64,000 nt of DNA, taken from the NCBI GenBank assembly GCA_023974075.1, contig CM043797.1, positions 29,258,023 to 29,322,022 of the forward strand, given 5' to 3'. Position 1 is the stretch's first letter, and every line of letters begins with the position of its first letter. This DNA comes from Chaenocephalus aceratus (Eukaryota > Chordata > Actinopteri > Perciformes > Channichthyidae). Made by a program: the position numbers and the translations under genes. Positions 21,822-32,565 of the stretch are shown piece after piece. Under the pieces are notes generated by a model, which did not search any database, had not been told where the DNA came from, and worked only from the letters and a program-made list of their open reading frames with translations.

Positions 21822-22580
21822 ACTTGTAAATACAACTTTTGGCTCGTAATTTCAATTCCCCATTTCAGCGACCAGAGAGAGAGAGGGGGGGGGGGGGGAT
21901 ATATCCAGTCTCTGATTACGTTATTATGAGTGCTCTCATACTTTAAATTGTATATATTTATATAAATATATTTGTGTGTGTGTGTCCGCATCTGTAGCCT
22001 GTTATTGTCTCATTATACCGCACTCTCAATGGATTCAAAGTAAATATGTGGGGGAACAATGTTCAGCTGATCTAACAGAGATTATAAAATACAGCGCTAT
22101 GACAAAACACTCGACAGCTGATGCAGCTGTTGCCGTAATAATGAACGGAGGTCGCTTTAATATGACCGCTCAGAGGAGAGGAGTTCTCATTTCTTTAAAC
22201 GTCTGCTGCTCCTACTTGTAAATACAACTTTTGGCCCATAATTTAAATTCCCCATTTCAGCGACCAGAGAGAGGGGGGGGGGGGGATATATCCAGTCTCT
22301 GATTGTGTTAAGTTATTATGAGAGTGCTCTCATACTTGTTTGATTCTGAAATTGTATATATTTATATACATATATGTGTGTGTATATGTCCGCATCTGTA
22401 GCCTGTTATTGTCTCATTATACCACACTGTCAATGAATTACAAGTAAATATATAAGTCGTCATGAACATATCTGTCCTTCAGACAGAGGGCTGCTGTGCC
22501 TCCTGTCATCAGTAATGGACGTCTCTTTAAAATGACCGCTCAGAGGAAAGGAGTTCTCATTTCTCTAACCGTCTGCTGCT
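21822..22580. repeat. Tandem duplication, ~390 bp unit, in the right arm of the outer element
   Basis: Two diverged copies (21822-22213 and 22214-22580) each contain ACTTGTAAATACAACTTTTG, CCCATTTCAGCGACCAGAGA, a G-run of 12-14 bases, CCGCATCTGTAGCCTGTTAT and GGAGTTCTCATTTCT. The second continues into the terminus ending at 22697. Confidence 0.8.
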
Positions 22581-22702
22581 TCCCCTCCTCTCTCCTCGGT
22601 TCCCCTCCTCCGCTCCTCCGCTCGCATCTCCTGTGGGCGGCACTAAGTCTCGAGGATAGGAGTCAAGGAAGGGAAATTAGAGTATTGAGAAACCTCTTCT
22701 AG

Positions 22703-23521
22703 TAATCATTTAGGTAATAATAATGAACACTGGGTAGCATAGCATGTATGGTGAAAGGGAATGTCTGCAGCAGGTGTACAGAGGGAGGTGAGTTAAACAA
22801 AGGGGCAATCACAGCAAGCCATGCAATGTACAAATGAGAGAGCAGATGTATGAAAGTCAAACAGGTTAAAGTAAGCAGTGCATAGATGAGTGAATATGAC
22901 AGCAGGTGAAAAGACCAGACAGAGCTAAATTGGGTACATTTCAAATTGTAGTCATTTTACAGGTGAAGGAGGGGACACTGCAACCTTTAAGACAGAGTGA
23001 TGAGAAGCAAATGATGGAGGAATCAATAAAAATGAGATAGGAAGGAGAAAAGAGAGAGAATATGGGAACAATAAAATCCAGAAGATAAATTGCATCATGG
23101 TGACACTGTGGTGGCTAACACAGATTTGATGGGCTAAACCGCTAAACCGTGAGGGATTCGTTCTTACTTAGCAGTAATCCAAACCCACAATCCAACCAAT
23201 CTGTCAGCCTTGGCACTGGACTCAACCCTTACTCCTCTCTTTCTGTCACTAAAGCATGTTAGCGTATAAGAATAATTGTGTGTTAAAGACTGGAGACTGC
23301 AGAGCCTTTGAGAAAGGTATAATCCATGTTGAAATGGTCACATACTCAGATTGTGAACGTGTTGCAGAGGCTCAGGAAGTTTTAACGCTCAGCTGTGAGA
23401 CATGTCTAACTGTGCGACATGGAGACAATTAAACTAGTTTAAAACAGCGGATTTTGGCAATTTGGGCCAAAATCGAATCCTTCTCGAGTCGTAGCTTGGT
23501 CAAATCTCAACACACAGATAT
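22703..23521. other. Unique noncoding DNA between two element insertions
   Basis: No gene, repeat boundary or RNA seen. Purine-rich around 22970-23070. Confidence 0.5.
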
Positions 23522-23528
23522 AGTACAC

Positions 23529-25278
23529 CAACCCAGTCTCATGGCATTTCGTGTTCACCAACACGATTTTTAATCTATTGATTCGTGTTCACCAACACGA
23601 TTTTCCCCTTTTTTACAGAATATGACAGTTTAATGGTGGAGGTACACACATATTGATAGTTGTCTTGTAATGCGCTGTTGAGGAACCTGTGACCCAAGAT
23701 TTTCATTCATTGCATACACTAGTTGTGTATATGAAATGTCAATAAACCTTTGAAAATCTTGAAATCTTGAAAGGGATGTGCAAAATAGTATAATATACAG
23801 TCTTTAATTAACTATTAGTAGAGAATAACGAGTAATGAATATACTTTATTACTCGTTTCCATTCATGTCAATTGCAGATACATGTTTAGTCTTCTCAAGC
23901 ACCAACTATATCTCTCCTGATTGTCAAGTGCCAACAATCAGGAGAGATATTTGATAGATTTTTTTTTTCAAAGGTTGATTTTTATATTCTATATTTCTAT
24001 CACAGACCTTCTACTTTCCTCCTATGAAAGTATGTACTCTTAATATTTTTTTAATCAAATATAACACATAAAATCAATAATTGAATAACATGCTTTAACC
24101 ACTAGGCGGTGCACACAAGGTACACACAGACATAATAACTTTGTATTATGTAGGATGTAGGACACTTATGTATGTACAACATCTGAAGATGTGTAGTTTT
24201 ATTCATGCTGTCACATAATTTTACAGCATATTGCTATACTATTTCTGACTCAGTATTTACATTCTTACATTCAAAGAAAATCAGTAATATCTTTAAAAAC
24301 TACAAGTCCTTTTATATCAGCTGTGCACCGTTATGGTGTAAATATAACCTATCTATGAATTAAATCAAATGTAAAAGTCAGCCGAATTAGTGTTGATACT
24401 GCAAGGAGACGTGAAGAGAAATTCAAGATGTTGTTTAATTGTTGATATATTTATGATCCACGTCAAGTATTCAGTTTCGGCGGCATTTCTTCCAGTTTTT
24501 CCAAAGGTCTTCTCATCAGGGCTCTATAAATAAAGAACTACGGCAGATCTGTAATATGTAATGCAGCCGAACCGTGTATTACAATGCCTTTATGTGATGA
24601 CTTTCAAAGAGAAAAGCAAGAACACTCGGAATTATGTATTATTTTATTCTTTTAAAATGTTTTCCGGATTTCATATCATATAAACAAACACCAAATCCCA
24701 GCATGCATTGCGGCTAAAACATCCAATCAGCGAGCTTAAACCATAGCTGAGGATCTTGGGTAATCGCTCAAAATGCCTACGTCTGTTTCCGGTTATTTTT
24801 ATTTTGAAATTCAGTTCCTGACGGACGCCAAAAAAGCACGAGATTATGAAATTAATCCAATAAATAAAAGCAAGGATAATTGTGTGTTATTGGTGAGTAA
24901 ATAACAGTGTGTTATTTTGAAAAGAATAACAAATTAGAAGGAAAAAAAGATTTAAAAAATACAGATTTCAGTTTTCTGAGGCTCTGAGCCCCATTTATTT
25001 TCCTCACAGATGGCAACAAAAGTCCGAAATTATACGATTTAAAATAAAAGCAATAATTGTGGCTTGATATTGAGTAAGAACATGTTTTTATGAACCACAC
25101 AGCTTCCGGTCTTCCACGACCCGACCGGAGAAAAAGACGTGCTGCAGGCAGTAGAAATACATTGCTTTTAAAATCGTGCTGTGCAACACGAAAAAGAAGG
25201 GGAAAATCGTGTTGGTGAACACAAATCAATAGATTAAAAATCGTGTTGGTGAACACGAAATGCCATGAGACTGGGTTG
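23529..25278. mobile_element. 1.75 kb relative of the foldback element, complete with TSD
   Basis: The termini CAACCCAGTCTCATGG (23529) and its inverted match ending at 25278 are flanked by a perfect 7-bp duplication, AGTACAC (23522-23528 and 25279-25285). The right half (about 23975-25278) matches 20400-21704. The left inverted repeat is truncated after roughly 85 bp. The segment 23620-23925 is the reverse complement of about 19835-20152, ending at a perfect palindrome (TATCTCTCCTGATTGT..ACAATCAGGAGAGATA, 23909-23949). An internal inversion or templated rearrangement has occurred. No coding capacity. Confidence 0.85.
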
Positions 25279-25285
25279 AGTACAC

Positions 25286-26639
25286 ATATATTTCAAATGA
25301 GAGCGACTTACACTTTTCGATGATATTTGTTGGCTGTCGCGATTCAATACGTATTCATCCGCTTAGAAAACTCACAAAAAGACGTTCCATATAACTCCAG
25401 AATTGCCTGAGAATCAACACGTTTTCAAGTCCTCAGTAATACATTAATATCTGATAGTCTATATATTTGTAGAGTGAAAACATGGATCTGCAAATGGCTA
25501 ATTCGGCATACCTTTAGTGGTGCTACTTTCTCCATTGTAGCTACGTGTTGACAACCACCCCAAAGCATTATGGGAACTGACGTTTTAGGGAGTAAGGGTG
25601 GACCCAGTGTTCTCGATTTTGTTTGTCACAGTGCAGACTTTTAAAATCCCCTGCCCCAAAATAGTTAAGATTAGTGTTACAAACAGTGGCATCATATACT
25701 CCTGTAATTGGTGTGCACAGGTATTTGAACACCCCCTCATTCAGTCTTGGGTGATAAAGCTCCAACTGTAACACAAATTGCCCGTATCTATCATCTGGAC
25801 AAAGACCAAGTGCACTCATTTAGCCAAAAAGACATATTTATGCGGTTTACCTGCTCTCTGCACTCTGTGGACCACAGCCGCTGCTCTGGACCTGCAGTTC
25901 CCCATAAATCTGTGCCTTCTGAGCCATGATTTCTTTTTTCATGTTCACCCTGCACATAAATGTCTATATACATGCTGCTGCTTTTCACTCACAGCTCTTA
26001 GCTTTGATCTTGTACTTGACTCCATCAGAATCTCTTGCATTAAATATTTTATTGCTCGATAATTACTGCTGAATATATTCACCTCCAAGCACATCTAGCA
26101 AATGATCTTCCTTTACAACCCTGTAAAATGAGAGTATTGGTGGATATACAGTATACACCTGGTAAATATACAGTATACCAATTAGTTAGCACAGCTGTTA
26201 TGAGGTTCCAGACACCATTTTTTATGATCACAGATTAGGCTCATTAATTCCCAGTAAATACGTATTCTCCATTAGTTCCTAAATGTTTTGGTTGTAAAGC
26301 CAGCTGCTGTGGAGGTCAAAACACATTAGCGGATCCATCTCTTTGCTCCTCAGTGTCTTAGTTCATTATGCTGCAGGAGTGGTTTAAGAAGTTTCAATGG
26401 AAGTTTTCATTATATTTTTGGCAAAAAAGGTCAACAGAGAAATGCATAGTATTTGTTAAACAAAGCTTACCACAGATAATGTCATCCTCAAAGGAGCAAG
26501 CTACACACTTTATAAATACATGTGATGAGTCGTTCAACAACACACAGGTATTTAGTGGAATATTCCTCTAAAGCCACATCTCTATTTCACATGAAATGAA
26601 ATGTAGTCAAATGTAATGAAATGTACTTTTTAAATGTTG
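25286..26639. other. Unique noncoding DNA
   Basis: No supported gene. AAAGCATTATGGGAACTG at 25563-25580 is the reverse complement of a ZNF143/THAP11-like CCCATAATGC core in otherwise unique DNA. A short GTATACACCTGGTAAATATACAG repeat lies near 26150. Several small open frames show no protein motif. Confidence 0.45.
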
Positions 26640-26831
26640 GCCATGAGGTGCAATAGGTCGCCATTGTCAGTAAGTGCGTCTGTGTATTGTGTTTGTTCAA
26701 ACGGTGTATGACTGATGATATGTGTATGTCTCTTAATGTCCACTATGTTTGTATATGTACTGTACATGTATGCGGAACTGCAGGACGGAGTCCAGAACAA
26801 ATTTCCTTACGGAGACAATAAAGTATATCGT
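26640..26831 (+). mobile_element. LINE 3' tail fragment (L2/CR1-like)
   Basis: It reads GGAGTCCAGAACAAATTTCC then ACGGAGACAATAAAGTATAT and ends in (CGTAT)n, a typical fish non-LTR retrotransposon 3' end. The terminal CGTAT repeats run into the target duplication of the hAT element at 26840. The left limit is approximate. Confidence 0.55.
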
Positions 26832-26839
26832 ATCGTATC

Positions 26840-28718
26840 TAGGGCTGCACGATTTTGGGAAAAAAACTAATTGCGATTTTCTGACAAATATTGCGATTGC
26901 GTTTCGAATTGCGATATTTGTTTTTAAGCGACCCAACGGAAGTTTATTGTAAAATGCGGCCATAACTCCGGCTAGGAAGGTCGTATCAACGTACTCCCGT
27001 CTCTAGCACCCCCGCAGCCCGAGCTACGAGTGAAATAACTAAACTTACATGAAACTTCCATTGGGTTGCTTTAAAGTCAAGCTTCAGTTTAAGATTCACC
27101 CTGTAATATATGTAAATCATTTGATGGAGCATTACTAACCTGACTCAGGTGGTTTGTTTCACTGAACCATCTAAAGCTCCATTGGAAGCCATTTGGAAAG
27201 GGCAGGCACTTTCAAAAACACTTAGCAAGTGATTGGATCAATCTGTCTATCACCTTCTATCATGGGCCACTTCTGATTGATTAACAATAGCTGGTACATG
27301 TGGAGCACAGCACTTCTGATTGGTGTGGATGACTGACACACAAGGGAAAAAAAAAAAAAAGTTAAAAAAAATCGCAGGCTTTGCGATTTCATAATGACAG
27401 GGCCGTATTCACCATATACATTGGGGGGGACACATCCCCCCCAATATTCAGATACACTCAAAATGTCCCCCCCAATAAATAGTAAAAAAAAAAAAAAAAG
27501 TTTTATTTTTTTATTTAAATAAAATTGCTATTCTATGACTTCTTTATTTTGGTTATTTGTATACTTGAAAATCTATATTTTCTGTTATTGTGAGCTTCAC
27601 CAAAATGATATTTCTTTTCATATGTAAATTGGTTCCTTATTTTGTACCCGCGGGTGTATTTCGCTGTTGCACGTCTGAGTCCACCTTCAGTTAGCTTGAT
27701 GCTCCAAGCAGATCAGTCATGTTTTAATTTGCCCTCCATCATTTCTGGTATCTTTTCTAGTTAGCCCTAAAGTAATCTATATTATTTTATTTCGTAATGG
27801 TAATGTTAATGAACCCTCCGGTTTAGCTTCTTTGTGTAAGTAACTTGTAGTTCTGATGTTAAAAAACGAACTTTTCAGGAATACCTGTGGGCTAGCTGGT
27901 TTCAGTTGTTAGCCAGGGTTTGGCGGGCTAGTGTCAGTATATAATATAGATATCAATATAGATGTTTTTAAAGTAAATTCAGATTGAACATAGTAAAAAA
28001 ATGTAAATGATAGTGTCCGTGCAAAAAATAAACCATTACTTATTGTGAAAACCACCCTTGAATGATGGGATAGTAGACTAAAAGCTTTAGGAATCCAAAC
28101 TATAACATATAATAAGTACCCTGTATCAAGATTGATGCAAAACAAGTATTTCCAAGGCACACCTTTATATGATCATTATAGTTATACAAAATAAGAGAAT
28201 AACAGAATAACAGGTATGAAATCATTCCAACTCATACTACAGTTTAAAAAGGGAGTGATTTGTAAAATATGCATAAAGAAAATGATTTAGATTTAGTCCC
28301 TAATGTTGCTCTCAAAGTGCACCAGATTGATGCTTTTAACTTCAACATTTAAAAAAAAAAAATCTTCCCGGGGGAGCATGTCCCCGGACCCCCCTAGAGG
28401 AGGTTAGGTCCCCCACCCCCCGTCAAATTGTCCCACCCACATTGAGGATGCTTCCTACACCCATGCCTGAGACACAGTTTTGTGACTATTGTTGTGTTTT
28501 GCCCACACGGGCAGGGGCATGGGGTTTAACAGGTTTTAAAGTATCCAATGTGTCAGTGATTTGTATGTATTTTCCTTTAGAATGGCAGGAAATTAGTATT
28601 CAAATTTGTATTAAATGTTTGGTCCCCCCCAATGTTGACTCCATGAATACGGCCCTGTCATAATCGCACCATTTCAAATCGCGATTTCGATTTAAAATCG
28701 ATTAATCGTTCAGCCCTA
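26840..28718. mobile_element. hAT element (TAGGGCTGMACGAT ends) hosting a second hAT
   Basis: The left end TAGGGCTGCACGAT at 26840 pairs with the right end ATCGTTCAGCCCTA at 28718. Flanks are ATCGTATC (26832-26839) and ATCGTATT (28719-28726), an 8-bp duplication with one mismatch. The subterminal sequence is rich in GCGATTT/AATCGC words, typical of this fish hAT family. It encodes nothing, and it is interrupted at 27398-28657 by another element. Confidence 0.85.
27398..28657. mobile_element. Nested hAT-type element with C-rich subterminal blocks, 1.26 kb
   Basis: The ends CAGGGCCGTATTCA (27398) and TGAATACGGCCCTG (28657) form a perfect 14-bp inverted repeat. Flanks are TCATAATG (27389-27396, then one extra A) and TCATAATC (28658-28665), a near-perfect 8-bp duplication. 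It carries CCCCCCCAAT and GGGGGGACA blocks near both ends and GGGGGAGCATGTCCCCGGAC at about 28371-28390. No transposase frame. Confidence 0.8.
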
Positions 28719-28726
28719 ATCGTATT

Positions 28727-30248
28727 GTATCTAGTCTCAATGTATCAGACCCAAGCCACTAAACACATGTCCCTTATTCTTTCAATTTCCCTGCCTTACC
28801 TTTTTTTCCTGCCACACTAATTTCTTCCGGCCCTTAGTGTTGGACATGTTATTGTACGAGTTAAGATGATTCCCTCCTTCTCCCCAGTGCTTGTTGTGCA
28901 CACAGTGTGCATCTGTTTCTGTATACATTTCTATCTACAGACAGGGTTGTTCATGTTTTCCCTCCCTGCAGCGTATGCCGATATAAATATCTCAGGTAAT
29001 TAATAACTGCGAAGACCTTTGAATCTCAGATGGGATTTCCAGTGGGCTCATTCACTCTCATTCAATTTTCACCTCCAGCATAGAGAAAGAGAGAGAGAGA
29101 GCCGCAGACGAGAAGAGGCATGGGAGGGAGACAAGCATAGAGAGACGAAGATGAGTTCATAGAGGGCAGCAAAGCGAGACAAAAGAGTGAAATAAGAAGA
29201 TAAGGAAAGGAGAAAAGGTGAGGAAACAATGTGTGCAAATGGATAAATGAGGGTCAAGAGGAAGAGCAGAAGCAAAAAGTAAAAAAAGAGAAATGCTAAG
29301 AAAGGAGGATCATGCTGAGAAGGAGCAAATCCATGCATTTTTACCAAGGTTAGTGATGCTTAGTTGCCAATACTGGAGGATAAGAAAGATAGAAGAGAAA
29401 GGCAAAATCAATTGACTTCATGTAAATATTATATTATTCTTGCTTTTTGAATTGAAATACCAATTTGAGTGTGACTTCAGACAGTTGCATTGGAGTTTGT
29501 AGCTCTTTGTAAGAAACGCTGTTAAAGTTCTCTCACCATTTAACAGAGTTTAAATGTGCAGTGGCAGCACTCCCAGAAGTTTAGCCATCAGAGGGATCAC
29601 TGTTTGGAATAGAGACGAAGATAAAAGGGGGACAACTGTTCAGCAGACTTCAGCCCGGGCTTCAAACAGACAGAACTATTCAACGTCTGGAAACAGGGTC
29701 CAACACACTGAAGAGAGGAAGACTTGAATTACATTATTTGGGAGTGTGCTTGAAAAGAATACTAACAGTGACTGTGTCTGTACGTCCATCTGTGTCTTTC
29801 TGTGGAGCTTGTGTTTATGTTCAGGTGTATACATGTATTCAGTGACTCTCTGTGGGCTTTGCTTAGTGTCGACATTCCTGCTCACACAACTGTGTGTCTG
29901 GCTGTGTGTGAATGTTCTCCTGTAGCCTGTGTCTGTGTGTTCTGAGTTTCAGATAATAGAAGCCACCCCAGTTAACATAGCAGAAATGTCATTGAGCTTT
30001 CAGAGCTCTCCACTGCACAGAACCGACAGCTCTGGGTGCCGAATTTCCCTCAGCAGCCTGGCACTGCAAACACACATACAAAAACACACAGTAGTTTTCA
30101 TTGGTATTTATAGTATACATTTGAGTGTTGATTCTTTAAACTCTAATGTAAATGTAAAAGCTGGTATGCAACAAAAGCAGTAAAGTATTTTCAAATTTGA
30201 TCTTTATAAGTGTCCATGTTGGTCACCTCCCTAACCCCAACAATTGCA
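28727..30248. other. Unique noncoding DNA
   Basis: No supported gene. Purine-rich (GA)n-type sequence spans 29085-29320; its antisense open frame is low complexity. A possible 24-base microexon is reported in the findings. Confidence 0.45.
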
Positions 30249-30441
30249 GTTCTCATTCATAACACTCCGTTCGATGTCTCACTATGGGATGCGCCTCATC
30301 GCGGAGCAAACAGAAGCATCAATCTCATTACGCCAATCCTGATTGGCCGGTGATTCTTGACGTCAACGTCAGGGGAAATCACCCCCTATAAGTAGCCTGC
30401 GCCACGACGCATGCGTCATTCAAACACCTCTTCTCGCTTCA
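30249..30441 (+). repeat. DIRS left inverted terminal repeat
   Basis: Matches the reverse complement of about 35480-35660 with few differences. The right copy additionally carries about 45 bases beyond the shared part (TTCATGTTACTCCGAGGACT and following). Confidence 0.9.
30333..30394 (+). promoter_or_regulatory. DIRS promoter: CCAAT pair, CRE, TATA box
   Basis: In order: CCAAT (30333-30337), inverted ATTGG (30342-30346), a perfect cAMP-response element TGACGTCA (30358-30365) followed by a second half-site ACGTCA, and TATAAGTA (30387-30394). The same set sits in the right ITR facing inward (CRE at 35561-35568, TATA at 35532-35539). Spacing fits an RNA polymerase II promoter, and transcription would start near 30415-30420. 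CREB/ATF control is inferred from the motif only. Confidence 0.6.
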
Positions 30442-30822
30442 GAGCACATCTCGAACGGTAGCCGGGCTAGCTTAACAGTCCACAGACTGAACCCAACTAA
30501 TTTTCGGTCGACGGGCGTTAGCCGGCTACCCGATTCTCTCACAGAAGAATATTATAGTCAACCTCGCCGTTCTTCCTCTGGAGTAAGGTAAGGTTTTGAC
30601 TTCAAGTTAGCAACACACCAGTTGCTAGCTTGTGTTTTTTCCCTCACTACCGACACCACGGTAGCAAGGACACTTTTTTCTTCTCTCTTCCACGGAGGAG
30701 AAAAGGATTACAGGAATATTACCATACCAGGTAATATCCTTGAGAGAAAAAGACCCACGCTGTCCTTTTTCCCCTGGATTAAAGACAGATCGGTAAACAT
30801 TTTTTTCTCGAACGTACCTGTC

Positions 30823-32487
30823 ATGAGCGGACCCTCTCCACGCCTCACGGCGAACGAGATGGATGCCTCTCCCCCTCACACCAGAGGAGTCAGGATCTCG
30901 GAGGCTCGGCGCTGCGGTTGCGGGTTGAAAGTGTCAGGCACAGACTCACACCAGATCTGTTCGTCCTGCCTCGGGCTGGAACACGCCCAGGAGGCCATTG
31001 ACAACCCCGGCTCGTGCGGACATTGTGCCCGCCTCACCGTGAAGAGCCTCCACCGAAGGTTAGCGCAACAAGTTAACCTGTCGGGACGGGACCCCCTCAT
31101 GTCCACTGATCCGCCGACCGGCAATCAAGACACGGGGACGTCTGCGGCAGAGATGGAGCCCCTCACTGCGGTCTGGGGCTCACCGACAGCGGCACCCGCA
31201 GAACCGGAATCCCGCGCCATATCAGGCCGAGATCCGGTGGCGGCAAAGAACGCGGGAACGGGGCCCCACGCTATACCAAGCTGGGGCTCCCGACTGGACC
31301 TCACCACGGTTTCACCCGCGGAAGATGTCCTGGAGTTAGACTGCATGGAGGACGAAGAGTACACCTCTGAGTTCCTCCTGTCTGACTCGGATGAGCAGGA
31401 AGACGACATCTTCATGTCATCGACTCAGGCTGCAAAGCCGGAAGCGATGGCTGCTCCCCCGGGCTACAGCACACCAGCTTCGCCCTGTCTCAGTATGGAC
31501 CTACAAGCCGTGTGTCAGCGCACTGCGGCCAAACTAGACATCCCATGGCCCGAAGTGGCCAAGGAGACCTCCAGGTCCCGTTACGAGGGAAAACTTTTTT
31601 CCCAAACAACGAGGGCAAAGAGGCAACTCCTCCCGGTCTTCCCGGAGATGTTGGATGAGGTGTCGGTCTCGTGGAGAGACCGGCCCTTTAGCAACAAGGC
31701 CCCAATCCAGGGTGCCTCCTCCCTTGACTGTGACGGTATGGAGAGGCTCGGCCTGCTCCACATACCACCTATGGAACCGCTGGTGGCAGCCCACCTCCTA
31801 CCGAGGATGGGCCAGCCGCCAAGCAGGAACCCCACGCTGCCAGCAAAAACGGACCGATTCCAGTCTACCATGACGGAACGGGCCTACAGAGCCGCAGCGT
31901 TGTCCGCCAGGGCTCTGAACGTTTCCTCGATGCTAACCGCATACCAAGCGGAGCTCTGTGAGGATATGTCGAGCAATCCTGGACCGGCCACTCTGGACGA
32001 GATAGCCGCGGTCACAGACATTTGTCTCCGTGTCCAACGCTGCGCCGTCCAGGCCACGGGCAAGGTAATGGGGATCATGGTGGTGCAGGAAAGAGCTAGA
32101 TGGCTCAACCTCACCAACCTCTCAGACCGGGAAAAGGAAGATGTGCTTGACATGCCCATCGTTCCCGAGGGGATTTTCGGCTCCGCTCTCGCTTCCATGC
32201 AAAGGAAGTGCGAGTCGAAAAAGAAAGAAGACGAGGCTCTCCACCTTTGTCTCCCTCGAAGGGTCCAGCCGCGGCTTTTGCAACGGCGGCCCTTCGCCCA
32301 CGCTGCACCGCGCTCTGCTGGGTTCAAAGTACCGGGACAGCAGAGGGCGCAGCCCGCCCCGAGTCCCCAGCCCAGGCAGGAGACGAGGGCGAGTTGGTCT
32401 AGAAAATCTCCGGCTCCGGCTGTAGCCCAGGCACAGCCGAACCAGAATTTCGGCCAGCAGGCGAGGAAGAAGAAGCGAGCGGCCTGA
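30823..32487 (+). CDS. gag: DIRS gag-like protein, 554 aa
   Basis: The open frame extends upstream to about 30622 without an ATG; the first ATG is at 30823 (MSGPSPRL). A cysteine/histidine cluster near residues 27-68 (CGC..CSSCLGLEHAQEA..CGHC) matches the CxSCLGxEHAxxA motif of vertebrate DIRS gag proteins. An acidic stretch follows (MEDEEYTSEFLLSDSDEQED). The C-terminal third contains WLNLTNLSDREKEDVLDMPI and a basic end (QARKKKRAA), as in DIRS nucleocapsid-like proteins. Expected role: bind and package element RNA. No frameshift seen. It ends with TGA at 32485-32487, and the downstream recombinase frame is the same frame. Confidence 0.85.
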   Translation: MSGPSPRLTANEMDASPPHTRGVRISEARRCGCGLKVSGTDSHQICSSCLGLEHAQEAIDNPGSCGHCARLTVKSLHRRLAQQVNLSGRDPLMSTDPPTGNQDTGTSAAEMEPLTAVWGSPTAAPAEPESRAISGRDPVAAKNAGTGPHAIPSWGSRLDLTTVSPAEDVLELDCMEDEEYTSEFLLSDSDEQEDDIFMSSTQAAKPEAMAAPPGYSTPASPCLSMDLQAVCQRTAAKLDIPWPEVAKETSRSRYEGKLFSQTTRAKRQLLPVFPEMLDEVSVSWRDRPFSNKAPIQGASSLDCDGMERLGLLHIPPMEPLVAAHLLPRMGQPPSRNPTLPAKTDRFQSTMTERAYRAAALSARALNVSSMLTAYQAELCEDMSSNPGPATLDEIAAVTDICLRVQRCAVQATGKVMGIMVVQERARWLNLTNLSDREKEDVLDMPIVPEGIFGSALASMQRKCESKKKEDEALHLCLPRRVQPRLLQRRPFAHAAPRSAGFKVPGQQRAQPAPSPQPRQETRASWSRKSPAPAVAQAQPNQNFGQQARKKKRAA

Positions 32488-32565
32488 CAGCCTCTCCTTC
32501 TCCCCTCCGTGACAGAGCTGGAAGTTCCTTCCTCGGCTCTAAATGTGTCCCCGCCGCCTCGAGAG

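Larger units (their letters stand above)
8206..22697. mobile_element. Outer TIR element, about 1.5 kb, split by a 13 kb insertion; superfamily unknown
   Basis: The left end at 8206 reads AGAGGCTTCTCAATACTCAA followed by ATTTCCCCTCCTCGA. The right end at 22697, read on the minus strand, is AGAGGTTTCTCAATACTCTA followed by ATTTCCCTTCCTTGA. A perfect 5-bp duplication, TCTAG, flanks the pair (8201-8205 and 22698-22702). Removing the nested unit leaves about 1.5 kb with no transposase, so it is non-autonomous. A second copy of the first ~20 bp of the terminus sits immediately outside the left end (8185-8205). Both arms are rich in CCTCCTC/GGAGGAG motifs. The boundary evidence is good; the superfamily is unassigned. 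Confidence 0.75.

Noticed and set aside
31125..31415. Minus-strand frames within the DIRS gag and recombinase genes
   Set aside because: Shadows of a GC-rich coding region; the sense frame has clear DIRS homology.
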